Below are positions 9,406-19,119 of a stretch of DNA of 64,000 bases, in pieces. The DNA is from Silene latifolia. Lineage: Eukaryota; Streptophyta; Magnoliopsida; Caryophyllales; Caryophyllaceae. Position 1 is the stretch's first letter; the number at the start of each line of letters is the position of its first letter. The notes under the pieces were generated by a model. That model did no database searches. It was not told where the DNA came from and saw only the letters and a program-made list of their open reading frames with translations. The position numbers were made by a program, and so were the translations under genes. The stretch lies in assembly GCF_048544455.1 (NCBI RefSeq), contig NC_133528.1, positions 47,762,002 to 47,826,001 of the forward strand. Direction: 5' to 3'.

Positions 9406-11955
9406 TGTAGACACCTCGTTTCTGCACCTCCCGCAAACACCCGGTGATGATTGGGCCGCATGTTTGGTACGCGGAACGATTTATGACAGTTCATAAGTTT
9501 ATCGTCAAGTGATCACTCAAACACTTGTGTCTACCTCATGGTTGTCATCTAGGTGTCATTACGGTCGTTCTGGCAGTAATTAGAGTACATTTGGAGTCCG
9601 GGTCAAAAACCGTCTTCATTTCCTATAACCGTCAAATCCCGAGTCAAAAGCAATGTGCTTGTCTACCTAAGGTTAGGATGTCATAAAATGTTGAGATTAT
9701 GTCTCATTTTGAGTCCCATGTCACTTCATTAGGCTAAACTTAAAGTTTATATTACAAAATGTGCATTTCATTTAGTTAAAATGACAACCCGACCTTTAGG
9801 CCCATTTTACGAGGTCATAACAACTTTTTTGAGTCAGGCCTATTTCACAGAAAGTTCTAGATCTCTTTCTTAGCTTTCCAGCGCCACCGAATCACCTTAA
9901 TCCGAGTCTTGTAGAGAAAGTTATGCCTAAAATACGACAGGCTGTCAAACGCTCTTTCTTGCGCAGGAGGAACCCAGTGAGGAAAGGACGCAGCAAGTGC
10001 TGCGCCTCTTCCAAGGGACGCAGCACCTGCTGCGCCTTTTCCTCAAGGTTTTCTTTTTGTCCAAGTTTCCGTGTTTAACCTAAGTCGGTTATTTCCGGAT
10101 CTTTCTCTCCTTTCCATATTTCCGCCGTGTGATTAGTATAAATAGGAGCCTTCACTCTTCATATTTCTCACGCGAGTGTCCGCCCTTCTCTTCTCCCTTT
10201 GCATTCTAGACCACGTTCTTACTTTTTGGCGTCTACGTGCTTGAACATTCGACCACGTAAGCTCGGATCCTTCTGAGTACAAGCCTCGTTTGCATGACCC
10301 ACCAATTTGACCAACTCCACAATCAATCAACTTAATTAATCTAATCGTTTTCCTCTTACGAGGGCACTTTCGTTACATTCGAGTCGAGCATCACTAGAAC
10401 ATAAACTTAGTTCATCTCGTTTCGTCAAACATGTAAGTCTAAGGGTGTAAATCTCTCTTTTATTATTGTTATTTATCTTTTGTAATCATATTGTAAGGTT
10501 TATGTCGAAAGTACTTCTAAAAACCGATTTCTAAAACCTTTGTTTAAAACCCTTTTTACGGATTATCAGAGGACAACTGCCGAGAAAGGACGCAGCAACT
10601 GATGCGCCTCTTCGAAGGGACGCAGCACCTGCTGCGCCTCTTCGTGAGGCTGCCGCAGTTCCTGCTTCCTTTCTTCTTCCTTCGTCTTTTGATAATTCGT
10701 TTATTTTGTTTCGTTATCAATTGTTCTTTGTTTCTTTAACACGATAATTTTAAGCATGATAATTTTAACCTGTAACATGTTAATAATTCTTCATATAATT
10801 CGTCATTAATTCCCGACTTAAATCTCAAATAACCAATATTTGCGGGTTTTCGTCACTAAAGTCAAACCGGGTTGTAGAAATTCGATTCATTCATATTGGG
10901 TTTCTGGAATTCGATCTTTGATATATTTTCATCTCTTTATCGTCATATTCATCATTAATTCATCATATTTAATCTAATAATTTCGTTTAGTTATTAATTT
11001 GCTAATTAATCTCTTTTAATCTTGTAATAATTTGTCCTAATTCCGTTTCATCCATGCTTATTATTTTTATGACCGTTAATCGCATGTAAATAATCTGCTA
11101 ATCACTTTCATCCGAGTATATAATATTAATCGATCATTAAATTCACCGACGAACATTAACGACTTGCAATTCTGGCTTCACAGCCAGAACTGAGCCAAGG
11201 AACAGACGCAGCAACTGCTGCGCCTCTTCCAAAGGACGCAGCTCTACTGCGCCTGTTCCTGGTTGATTTCTGTCTCTGAACTCCCGTGTTGCTTTGACTT
11301 AGTTTATTAATTACGTATTTAATTAACTATTATTCGTATTATCACCTTAATTCCTGTTCGTTAATTTATTTGTTTATTCTTTCTCAAATTATCCGTTTTA
11401 AAAGTATTTTCGACATAAATCATAAATCCGTTGTAATTATTGTAATTTTCTATTATTGTATTATTTATCGCATTTGTATGACTTATTTACATGCTCTCAC
11501 ATGCAATCAACCTTAATTCCTACTTTGACATTTATTGTATGTTAAATTAATTGTTCACCGACTTAGTTAATTCTCACATGCTAGGACCAAAACGTTGGAT
11601 GTTGCATTGCATGCATATAATCGACAATATATCGAGTATAGATAATTTCCCTAATCATTAGTAGAGGCCGCTATCGAGGCGGGCGGGATTAGGTGTTCGA
11701 TCAAAAGAGCTTCCTAATACGTACCCTCACCCCTTACTCCAGATCTCTGTGAACATCCGTGTTCATTGGCATCCACGAGAGTCATTCTAGACATAGAATG
11801 CTAAGGGTAACGAGTTCTTGGTGTTCATGTCACTACTTTGTGTCTTGACATGGCACGAGGTATTCGAACGGTTTCCAATTTTCCACAATAAATTGGTGGC
11901 GACTCCACAAATGCAAACGCTTGTTCCCAAGCGCCCCCGTGGGCCCATCTCCACA
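9406..11955 (+). repeat. Ogre 3' LTR (about 2550 bp)
   Basis: TGTAGACACC to TCTCCACA, followed by the CTTGG duplication at 11956-11960. It matches 359-2878 throughout and carries one more hairpin unit near 10589-10640 than the 5' LTR. TATA box at 10137-10144. Confidence 0.93.
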
Positions 11956-11960
11956 CTTGG

Positions 11961-12126
11961 TGATATTAAGGCTGGAAAGATCACTCCAGTAGGTAAATGA
12001 CTATCCTTTCTTTTATGTTTCTAATTCAACTATGGTATTGTGATACAAAGTTGTGATAATGTATCCCATTTTTTTTGTAAATAGGGCCTCCACCAAGCAA
12101 GGACAAAGGAAAAGAAAAGCAAGCTT
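11961..12126 (+). pseudogene. Copia-A gag tail with a candidate 92-nt intron
   Basis: Seen: after the Ogre insertion the gag frame resumes as GDIKAGKITPV. Reading straight through gives a stop at 11998-12000. A GT-AG segment at 11993-12084 (GTAAATGACT... T-rich tract ...AAATAG) can be removed in frame; the joined product then reads PVGPPPSKDKGKEKQA and stops at 12124-12126. Known: plant Copia elements such as the Arabidopsis EVD family splice just after gag to make a short gag message. Inference: this may be a relic of such a gag-specific intron. No RNA evidence, so the intron remains a prediction. Confidence 0.5.
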
Positions 12127-14089
12127 GAGAAACCATCGAGAAGCTAGGAATAGCTTCCATGAAGCTTCGCTTTTTATTGTCTTATTTTAATTATGTTTTG
12201 GATTTTAGAACCTTTTGATTTCCGTGTTCGACATGGAAATGTATTTTGGATAATTGGTTTGCAACCCAAGTCACCCGTTTTATCAATTTTATCCTTGTTT
12301 TAAAATTCGTCTTTACATGCTTGCTCATAGAAACATATGATTATTCACTTAAAGTGCTCTAATAGACAACTATAATGATGGGATTCATTATATGACCACA
12401 AGCTAAAGACTTGTGTATGATCATTTACAAAGTGATATTGAGTTAATGAACTCTCTTAAAGGAAAGTTAATCACCAAGTACACTTACGAAATCTAAAACT
12501 ATTAGTCAAACTATGAGATAGTTCTCCTTATACTTCAAAAATCATTATTTGTGTCTCATATGATATCTTTGAATCTCTAGTGTATTTATTCTAAAGATAG
12601 AGTGGGAGAAAAAATGAGGACACAACACCAAGATAAATTTGTGTACTTGTGTAAATGAGATCTACGCAAGGGAGAATGATTTGAATAAAGGTATATCTAT
12701 TTATACGGTATACACGAATAGATGAGATCTATGGTCTCGAATAGATCTACATGACAAAAGAGACCAAGTGAAGTAATCAAAAGAATATTTTCTCAAGATA
12801 ACTACACGAGGAGACCAAAAGAAAGTTTTGGAAGAAAAATGACTAATGTAAAGTCTTAACAAGAGTTTTGACTAGTTTATGATAAATTTTGACCAATAGT
12901 TTCAACATTGATATTTACTTAAGAGCCTAAATGAATCAAAGTTACATCCTAGAAAATAAATGAGATTTATGACTAGAAGTTGCAAAGATTGATATACCGA
13001 TATCTTCAATAGCTAAGTTTTAACCACGCTAATGTCATTAATTAACCTCATTATGAAAATGAATTGATTAAACCTCCTTCCGAAAAGGGTATTTTGAAGG
13101 ACGTGTATTAGATATTATTCATATTTAAATAATGACATTGCCACAAATCATTATAAAATGAATGAGTTGGAGATTAAGATCTCTTTCCATAAGGTTAAGA
13201 TTGAAACCTTTTCAAAATAGGTATTTTGAAAGGATATGATGAGAACATATATGGTTTCATCTTAATAACTTTGCGAAGCAACATATATTCAAATTCTTGA
13301 AATATTTCGATTGAGTAGTCAATTTCAAAACATGTGGAATTAAGTGGGAGTTTGGAAATTATCATGTGAAGACATGGAATTTAGTGGGAGCAATCATCTT
13401 GTAAAAATTTACAACTCACTACTCATTGAGAATGACGAGCTAGTACTTTCTTTCACAAAGAAGTATTTGAGTTTTCAATTCTGGATGAAAATGGACTATG
13501 ATGAATCCAATTACATCAAGAGATGTTGGATAAGTATTGAGACATACACATTGAATCAACGAGCAACGTAGGTTATTCATGTAAATGAAAATGGAATTGC
13601 CATTAGCAGTCATGGTCGTTCCTTGGACCTAAGAATGGTTGATCTCATGATTATTAGTTACTAATGTTTCCGCCATTAGAATAATCATGCACATGTCCAA
13701 ATAATAACTCATATGCATACAAGCATGATGAATCGTTGGCAAGCCATACAAGAAACGTCATGAATTCTCGAGGAGAATTTGATGAGCGATTTCAGTGTTT
13801 GACAAGAAGACTCTGTTGTGTGTTAAGAGGTTGCACATATTACAGTTCGAACACATGTAAGGATTTATGAAAATCCTAAGCTTTTTCAAGCTAAAAGGAG
13901 AAATAGGAAGTTTGGAAAGATACTTAGTTGAATAAGAAGTTACTCAAAACTAATATTTCCTAATATGCTAGGACTTGTGAGAAGTGCTAGGCTAATCATC
14001 TTGACAATTGTTGCAAGATTCTACAAAACATATACCTAGTGCATTGTGTATGGGTGGAGTACTTGATCAGTACAAGTTATATCATTCAC
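12127..14089 (+). other. Copia-A interior, decayed; no recognisable coding
   Basis: About 2 kb with stops in every frame. No DTG protease, integrase HHCC or YVDD motif was recognised. Several AGTGGGAG words occur (for example near 13340 and 13385). The length is too short for a complete pol. Confidence 0.55.
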
Positions 14090-14165
14090 CACAAATTCGT
14101 TTGTTATGTGATAATCGACAAAGAAGTTCTTTCAAGATAAAGAGCCGAAACCGAGGTTGGGAACC
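14090..14165 (+). pseudogene. Possible Copia RNase H trace in Copia-A
   Basis: LLCDN is encoded at about 14099-14113, and 17 nt later, in another frame, QDKEP. In copia RNase H the order is CDN, about five residues, Q-A-K-E-P-R. The spacing fits after a 2-nt shift. The match is short, so this is a tentative identification of a pol remnant. Confidence 0.35.
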
Positions 14166-15072
14166 TAGATGTGTACTTGGTAAGGTTCATGCTATGATAG
14201 ATAACATGAACGTAAAGAAAAATGCGATTAAAAAAAGTTTGAACACATGGACACATGATATGTTAAACTTCTATTGCAATCAACAAGTGTTTACACACTT
14301 ACGATATGCATCACAAGGTTGTAATACGGTATTGACTACCCGAGTGTGATGTCGACATTTGTCGTTTGAGTTATTATTAACTCACCTTATACTTTGTTAC
14401 ATCCAACGGGTTGTAGAGACAATTGAACCCCGTTTAAGTGAACACGGATTAGCATTGTATTCGCCCATAGTTACTTACATGAGGTGACGTCTCGAAGTGA
14501 CTAGCATGTGATGCGATTGATGGGAAGTTCAAGTGCCATGGAGTCATATGAGAATGACTAGTCGATCACATAGGCAGACTGTTAGGAACATTTTGTCGGG
14601 CCTTATGACCGCTTATAGAGTTCTGGCAAATTTATATAGCCTGGTCGTGGCGAGAGCTACTATAGTATTCTAATGAGTCGATTCTTTTAACTAAAGACTA
14701 TTCGCTTAAGATGGCACAGTTTCAGATTAACTTTGATTTGTGTTACTACGACCTTCGTAAATGGGGTCAAATGAGCATATTTTGAGTTATGATGGTTGTG
14801 GCTAGTCGAAGGGAATGAGTGCGATAGGAATTGTCCACCCCTAGTCAGGGTTATAACAATATCTCAGGGCCACTCGAGGAGTAATGAACTGGAAATGCGT
14901 GGCCACGCTCGGAAGATATCTATGATAGATAAATCCGGTCAATCAGTTATTCTCCAAATCGAGGAAACCACTCTCGATATGATCACTTGCAAGTACGACC
15001 TAAAAGACACCTTGCATTGAGTGGGAGATAGTAATAGGACAAGAGAATTGGTGACGCACACTTGTCGAGGAC
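14166..15072 (+). other. Copia-A 3' internal segment conserved with Copia-B and Copia-C
   Basis: From about 14320 this stretch aligns by eye with the minus strand of 29150-29900 and 43140-43880, including long blocks such as GAGCTACTATAGTATTC. It holds no start-codon-bearing gene. A 74-codon frame without ATG (14796-15020) is discussed under findings. Confidence 0.7.
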
Positions 15073-15083
15073 AAGTGGGAGAT
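15073..15083 (+). other. Copia-A polypurine tract
   Basis: AAGTGGGAGAT directly precedes TGTTGGAATA of the LTR. The same tract abuts the 3' LTRs of Copia-B and Copia-C on the minus strand. Confidence 0.85.
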
Positions 15084-16370
15084 TGTTGGAATATGTGTCC
15101 TCCGACAATAATGCGATCACAACTGTTGATCATGATGATCACATGTTTAAATCTCATTTTAAAGAATACAATTGGGAAGTAATATTTTACTGTCAACTGG
15201 TCCACACATATCGGTAATGATTGGCTGACTAGAGTTTGACATTACTGTCGTGCGACGGTGGTGATCAGTTGATCCCCTTAGGTCATACCTAAAGGGTAAC
15301 ACTCTTAATTGATCATTTAATTGATCGTATGACGATACGGGTTAATTAAATTACTTAAAATTGACGGACGATTTTGGAAGTAATATTTACGTGTCTCATT
15401 GTAATTTGATTAAATAAGATACGGTCTAAGTAATCGAATTGTTTTAATTACTTAGATGAAATTATTGTTTAAGGAAACAATTGCATTTGAATGAATAAAA
15501 TATTATAAATACAAGATATTGTGATTTATAATTGGTAAAATATTTTGGTACAAGTAATTGTGAATTACTAAGTCGATTTTTGTATATGACATATTTTTAT
15601 TAATGCGTTGATTTTTAATATGTTAAAAATACATAACAATTTTATGTGACATGTGACATGTGACATATGACAAATTGACAAATTGACAAAGATAAAATGG
15701 AGTCCATTTTATCCATGTAAACCGAAATTAAGGGGAAGTATTAGGAATATATTGTGTTGATTATGTTAGTGGTAAACATAATCATTTCCTTCTAGACCTA
15801 GCCATGCAACCCTACTTGCTCTTGTGAAGACCACCTTGTGCATGCATTAACCCTCTTTCCTTCCCCATTCCACCCGGTTTTTGAGAGGAGAAAACCATGG
15901 GTTTTTCTCCTCATTTTACCTAATATACACTCCCAAAAACCTTTGAGTGTAGTATTCAATTTCATTCATCTAAAATAAGAATTTTAGAAAGATAAAATCT
16001 TCCTTCTCCTCCCTCTCTCTAAACCGAAATAATAGAGAGATCAAACAAGTTTTTGGGTCAATTTTTACATAAAATTAATATTGTTCTAGTAATAATAATA
16101 TTAATTTTATTAAGTTGTTATCTTGGGTATAAAACCTTGGGAGGGATTCTCTTCTTGAATCCTTTTTCATCCAATTAAGGAGAGCTCAAGAACAAGAGAG
16201 TAGGAGAACTCTCTTGTGCCCATATAAACCGAAATCCTCAATGTAAGAATGAAGATTTCTTCCCTATTTTACTTATAGTTTGCATGCATAAGATCATCTT
16301 TTAATTTTATGACTAAATTAAAATTATAACATTATGAATATGTTGAGTATTGAGATATAGATTTCTAACA
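15084..16370 (+). repeat. Copia-A 3' LTR (1287 bp)
   Basis: Starts TGTTGGAATATG and ends ATTTCTAACA. It contains TATAAATA at 15504-15511. The ends and internal order match the solo LTR at 19832-21135 and, inverted, the Copia-B/C LTRs. Confidence 0.92.
15504..15511 (+). promoter_or_regulatory. TATA box in the Copia LTR
   Basis: TATAAATA followed by CAAG. The element is conserved at 20259-20266 in the solo LTR and, on the minus strand, at 42701-42708 and 50161-50168 in the Copia-C LTRs. Conservation at one LTR position supports a core promoter role. Confidence 0.55.
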
Positions 16371-16781
16371 GCATCTACCGAGCGTGGCTTTCAGACTGCT
16401 GCTATGTCCACAGATCGGCTGGGCGGCGCAGGTGGCCTATGTCCACAGTATTCAACATAGTTCATTACTCCCACAAATTCTAAGAGCACATAACCATTAT
16501 TGAGCTGAAGTCCAGTAGTTCATAGATCATAAGGATCATGAGATTGAACACACTTCAACACGATTAAATCATCAATAGTACTTGGTCCAGTGGCTATTCC
16601 TATTTCCACAAAATTTAACAAGGTTCCCCATAATGGAGTCATCAAACTCACAAATTACACACTCACTGACTACAGAGTATGCTGGGAAAAGAATGTAAAC
16701 AAATGGAGAGACAGAGTAATTACATGGACAGGCCAAGCTCAATGTAACACAGAAATAATAAGCTACTCGAGAAAGCATCGA
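16371..16781 (-). other. Sequence downstream of the host-gene stop; possible 3' UTR
   Basis: Lies between the Copia-A LTR end and the stop codon of the terminal exon at 16782. Short frames exist but none is convincing. The word CTATGTCCACAG occurs twice near 16400-16450. Confidence 0.35.
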
Positions 16782-16874
16782 TTAATAACTTGAGAATGAT
16801 ATTGCTAGCTGCCAGTTCTCACGGATGTCAAAGGTGTAAATCTCCATGTAGCACATGTTGTCATCATCAACAAA
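16782..16874 (-). CDS. Terminal exon of an unidentified host gene
   Basis: Not recognised by name. Seen on the minus strand: a pyrimidine-rich tract and ACAG acceptor at 16875, then 30 codons open in phase 0 (FVDDDNMCYMEIYTFDI... ending ISFSSY) and a TAA at 16784-16782. The upstream candidate exon (17070-17192) ends in phase 0 at a GTAAAAG donor, so the two join in frame. The composition (DDD, aromatic-rich, RENW) looks protein-like and unlike the surrounding AT-rich DNA. It is not the expected C-terminus of the PHD-finger family identified at 18616-18897, so it may come from a different gene. Confidence 0.45.
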   Translation of the reverse strand, partial: FVDDDNMCYMEIYTFDIRENWQLAISFSSY

Positions 16875-17069
16875 CTGTATAAAAGAAATAAAGTTCATTT
16901 AAATTGTTAGACCTAGATTGCAAGATATCTTCAGTACTAACGAAAGTATCATACTCTGTATTTTACAGCCTGCGCGAAAAAGAATCGCAAACCGACGACT
17001 TCTTATTACATGAGCTATAGTATAATTAAGTTGAAACTTGATCACTTTAACAAAGAAAAAGCCTTTTAC

Positions 17070-17192
17070 CTTGTTGTATCTCTTTGAAGCTCTCACGTAT
17101 TTGTCAGCCTTGAAAAATGCCCTGCCTTTCTCCTTTTTCTAGCATGTTGTTTTTATTTTCTTAGGGGTACTCATATCCCATGAATCCTTATC
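17070..17192 (-). pseudogene. Penultimate exon of the unidentified host gene, one in-frame stop
   Basis: Minus strand: TTTCAG acceptor, then 41 codons starting DKDSWDMSTPKKIKTTC, a TAG at 17141-17139, then KKEKGRAFFKADKYVRASKR and YNK, and an AAG|GTAAAAG donor. Length is an exact multiple of three, phase 0 at both ends. The basic, Lys/Arg-rich content resembles a nuclear-protein linker. The single stop marks it as decayed, unless the true splice pattern avoids it. Function unknown. Confidence 0.45.
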
Positions 17193-17394
17193 CTGAAATC
17201 AGAATAAAGTTTTTTCACCACAACGCCTCTAAAACAGTCTATAAACAAAGAAGCATATAGCTAGTAGAATTAAAAGATTATCAACTTCACCAAACACAAC
17301 TTAATTAAAATGTAAATGTCGATGTACAACAATTTTACATGCCCTTTAAAAGAAAGACTCATCTATACGTCATAGTATGAGTGGTCAAACGTAC

Positions 17395-17450
17395 CTGTTC
17401 TTTCTCTGTGTTAATAAGGTAGATGATTGTCTCCAAAGGACCCATAACTA
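17395..17450 (-). pseudogene. Candidate exon (VMGPLETIIYLINTEKEQ), unidentified
   Basis: Minus strand: an open stretch VMGPLETIIYLINTEKEQ ends in phase 0 at a CAG|GTACG donor and would join in frame to the exon at 17192. In-frame stops lie about 35 nt upstream, so the exon start is uncertain; a TTTAG acceptor is available close by. Confidence 0.35.
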
Positions 17451-17686
17451 AATGTTTTTTTAATGGGTTCACTCAACTGACATGCCATCACAACAGTAGA
17501 TGGACACACGCAGTATGAACCAATGGGATAGGCGAATACACACGCTGAAAAGTTGCAAACCGCTAAAAATTGATTCAAATCAACATCAAAAGGAATGAAA
17601 TATGTCCAACAAAAACATATTAAGCACACAAAGTGTATTGAGGCCATGGTCAAATAAAATAATACTCTCATATAATAGGCAATTAC

Positions 17687-17780
17687 CTGTAGCTGTTCTT
17701 CGGGTGCAAGGGAAGCAATCACACAAAGCAGACAAGGTTGAAGGTAGTTTTTTATAAGTACACAATAGATATCGCCAAAA
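17687..17780 (-). pseudogene. Candidate exon ending ASLAPEEQLQ, unidentified
   Basis: Minus strand: a reading frame ending IASLAPEEQLQ meets a CAG|GTAATT donor in phase 0, compatible with the next candidate exon. Another frame through the same DNA (WLVGDYREFWRY...) is also open, so the choice rests only on splice phase. Weak support. Confidence 0.3.
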
Positions 17781-17898
17781 CTCACGATAATCTCCAACCA
17801 ACCACTGCCACACAAAGCAGACCTAAACCAACTTCACAACATAAGAACCACGCAAAGTTTAATGAGCCAAATAACAATCTCTTTTACTCCACATAAAA

Positions 17899-18258
17899 TG
17901 TAATATAAAAAGGATTTCAAAAGAAGAAAAATGTTTAGCTCCTATAATAAAACACAGAACTACTCCCTCGAAAAAAGACTTATATCGTATAACTAACATC
18001 ATAAGGATTCCACGGCTAACATTACTCACTCATTACGAAGATACCAAGAACTAATAAAATTACTCCCTCTGCCTGAATCTAATATAACAAGGATTGCAAA
18101 AGAAAAAAATGTTTAGCTTCAAACAACAAAACACAGAACTCCTCTCTCGAAGAAAGACTCATATCGAATAACTAACATCATAGGGATCCCACGACTAACC
18201 TTACTCACTCACGACGAAGATGCCAAAAACTAACAAAATTACTCCCTCCGTCTCAATC
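17899..18258. repeat. Tandem duplication, about 180-bp unit
   Basis: TAATATAAAAAGGATTTCAA at 17899 and TAATATAACAAGGATTGCAA at 18080 start two diverged copies that share ACACAGAACT, CTAACATCATA and TTACTCACTCA in the same order. It sits in what would be an intron of the host gene. Confidence 0.75.
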
Positions 18259-18332
18259 TTTTATTTACCTTTTATTATTCTTTGTGCGGGGTATTCTAAT
18301 CAAAGGTAAATAAATGATTAGTGCAGAAGGAG
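18242..18332. mobile_element. Stowaway-like MITE (91 bp)
   Basis: CTCCCTCCGTCTC at the left and GCAGAAGGAG at the right form imperfect inverted ends, with an internal TTATTTACC/GGTAAATAA pairing. TA dinucleotides flank both sides (18240-18241, 18333-18334). The CTCCCTCCGT terminus and TA target are typical of Tc1/mariner-derived Stowaway MITEs. Confidence 0.7.
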
Positions 18333-18615
18333 TATATATCTGAAGCCAAATGACCAACATTCCAAAAATTAGGAAAGATGCTTTTCGCAAGCAAAATCCA
18401 AGGCCAAGTTGTCATATGTGTATTTATAATAAAAACCTATATAAATCTACATCATACAAAGTTATTAAAGAGTTAAACAGCTTTGAAAAGTAATGCAAAG
18501 TGCCTTTACTCTTAAGCACCACAAATGACAATAAAAACCCAATAGGGTAATAAACTAAATATAAAAAATGAATCATAAATCTTCAATATATGAGTATTGG
18601 CCGGTGGTTACGTAC

Positions 18616-18704
18616 CTGACACTCAGTACATTTCCAGGAACATTTGACTCGTAATTGTGACATTTTGTATGCTTGGGGCACAGGTAAGGTCCAGAACTAA
18701 CATT
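18616..18704 (-). pseudogene. PHD-finger protein exon 2 of the visible pair (SGPYLCPKH...)
   Basis: Minus strand: TGCAG acceptor, then NVSSGPYLCPKHTKCHNYES and NVPGNVLSV, then CAG|GTACG donor (89 nt, phase 0 to phase 2). It follows directly in frame from the exon at 18805-18897. This pair matches a conserved plant nuclear PHD-finger protein family (Arabidopsis At3g08020-like, by recall), in which this segment closes the first PHD finger and opens the next zinc cluster. Seen oddity: the family's CHSC is CHNY here, so one zinc ligand is lost. The next expected exon (WFLGYTCCD...-like) was not found downstream. Confidence 0.75.
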
Positions 18705-18804
18705 CTGCACCGACAAAAAGAATAAAAGGCACAATCACTAAAATAAATCAATAAAAACTATAAACTTAAATAATAAAATATAAAATAAAAATATAAAAGA
18801 CAAC

Positions 18805-18897
18805 CTTATGTGGAGGCTGAATACAATAAGAATGGAAAGCACCATCACAATGTTTGCAAAATTTAAACTTATTACAATCTCCATGCTTGCGGCAAAT
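18805..18897 (-). pseudogene. PHD-finger protein exon 1 of the visible pair (CKHCDGAFHSYC)
   Basis: Minus strand: TTTTCAG acceptor, 31 codons, AAG|GTTGTC donor, phase 0 to 0. It encodes ICRKHGDCNKFKFCKHCDGA, then FHSYC and QPPHK: the C-x2-C and H-x2-C core of a PHD finger, which reads histone tails in nuclear proteins of this type. In the related plant family the first pair is CxxC (ICEGC); here it is CRKH, with His in place of Cys. No stop or frameshift, and both splice sites are sound. The upstream exon with the preceding zinc ligands was not found between here and the element boundary at 19481. So this is an isolated two-exon fragment: either a decayed paralogue or a captured fragment. Confidence 0.75.
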
Positions 18898-19057
18898 CTG
18901 AAAACATGCAATGTGGAAGGCAATCAATAAACACAGACATCTAGCTAGTAATAACCAATAACTTCTCTATATAAATCATCACAAGACAGTATATTTTCTT
19001 CACAATAAAGTCTCGCTATCGTTACTTGTTCATTATTCAGATGTGCCGCCTAAATAC

Positions 19058-19119
19058 CTGAGCTTAACTTTCATCTTCCAGTTCTCGGTCTGAAGTTCGG
19101 AAATTTTTACATCCTGCTC
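19058..19119 (-). pseudogene. Candidate coiled-coil exon, unidentified
   Basis: Minus strand: TTGCAG acceptor, EQDVKISELQTENWKMKVKL (62 nt, phase 0 to 2), CAG|GTATTT donor. The heptad-like spacing of I, L, W and V suggests a short coiled coil. It does not match the sequence expected upstream of the PHD exons in the plant family, so it may belong to another gene. Phase 2 does not join directly to the PHD exon at 18897 (phase 0). Confidence 0.35.

Larger units (their letters stand above)
359..11955 (+). mobile_element. Non-autonomous Ogre/Tat-lineage Ty3-gypsy element, complete
   Basis: Seen: two long direct repeats (359-2878 and 9406-11955), both starting TGTAGACACC and ending CCACA, flanked by CTTGG. 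The PBS matches the 3' end of plant tRNA-Arg, which is characteristic of the Ogre/Tat lineage. Inside are a gag-like frame with a duplicated CxYxxGxGHDTxxC module, a pair of conserved CGTAGGCAGTCC blocks typical of the region downstream of pol in this lineage, tandem repeats, and a PPT (AAAGTGGGGGCTC). No protease, reverse transcriptase, RNase H or integrase frame is present in the 6.5 kb interior. Inference: a complete non-autonomous derivative that depended on enzymes from an autonomous relative. Confidence 0.9.
1..16370 (+). mobile_element. Copia-A: Ty1-copia retrotransposon, 5' end outside the window, split by an Ogre element
   Basis: Seen: a copia-type gag frame runs from the left edge to 354, is interrupted by an 11.6 kb gypsy element, and resumes at 11961 in the same sense. 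The element ends in a polypurine tract (15073-15083) and a TG...CA 3' LTR (15084-16370). Its LTR begins TGTTGGAATATGTGTCC and closely resembles the solo LTR at 19832 and the LTRs of Copia-B and Copia-C, so all four belong to one superfamily cluster. The interior after gag has no long open frame; only an RNase H-like trace survives near 14090. The TSD cannot be tested because the 5' end is off the window. Inference: an old, dead insertion that served as target for Ogre. Confidence 0.88.
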
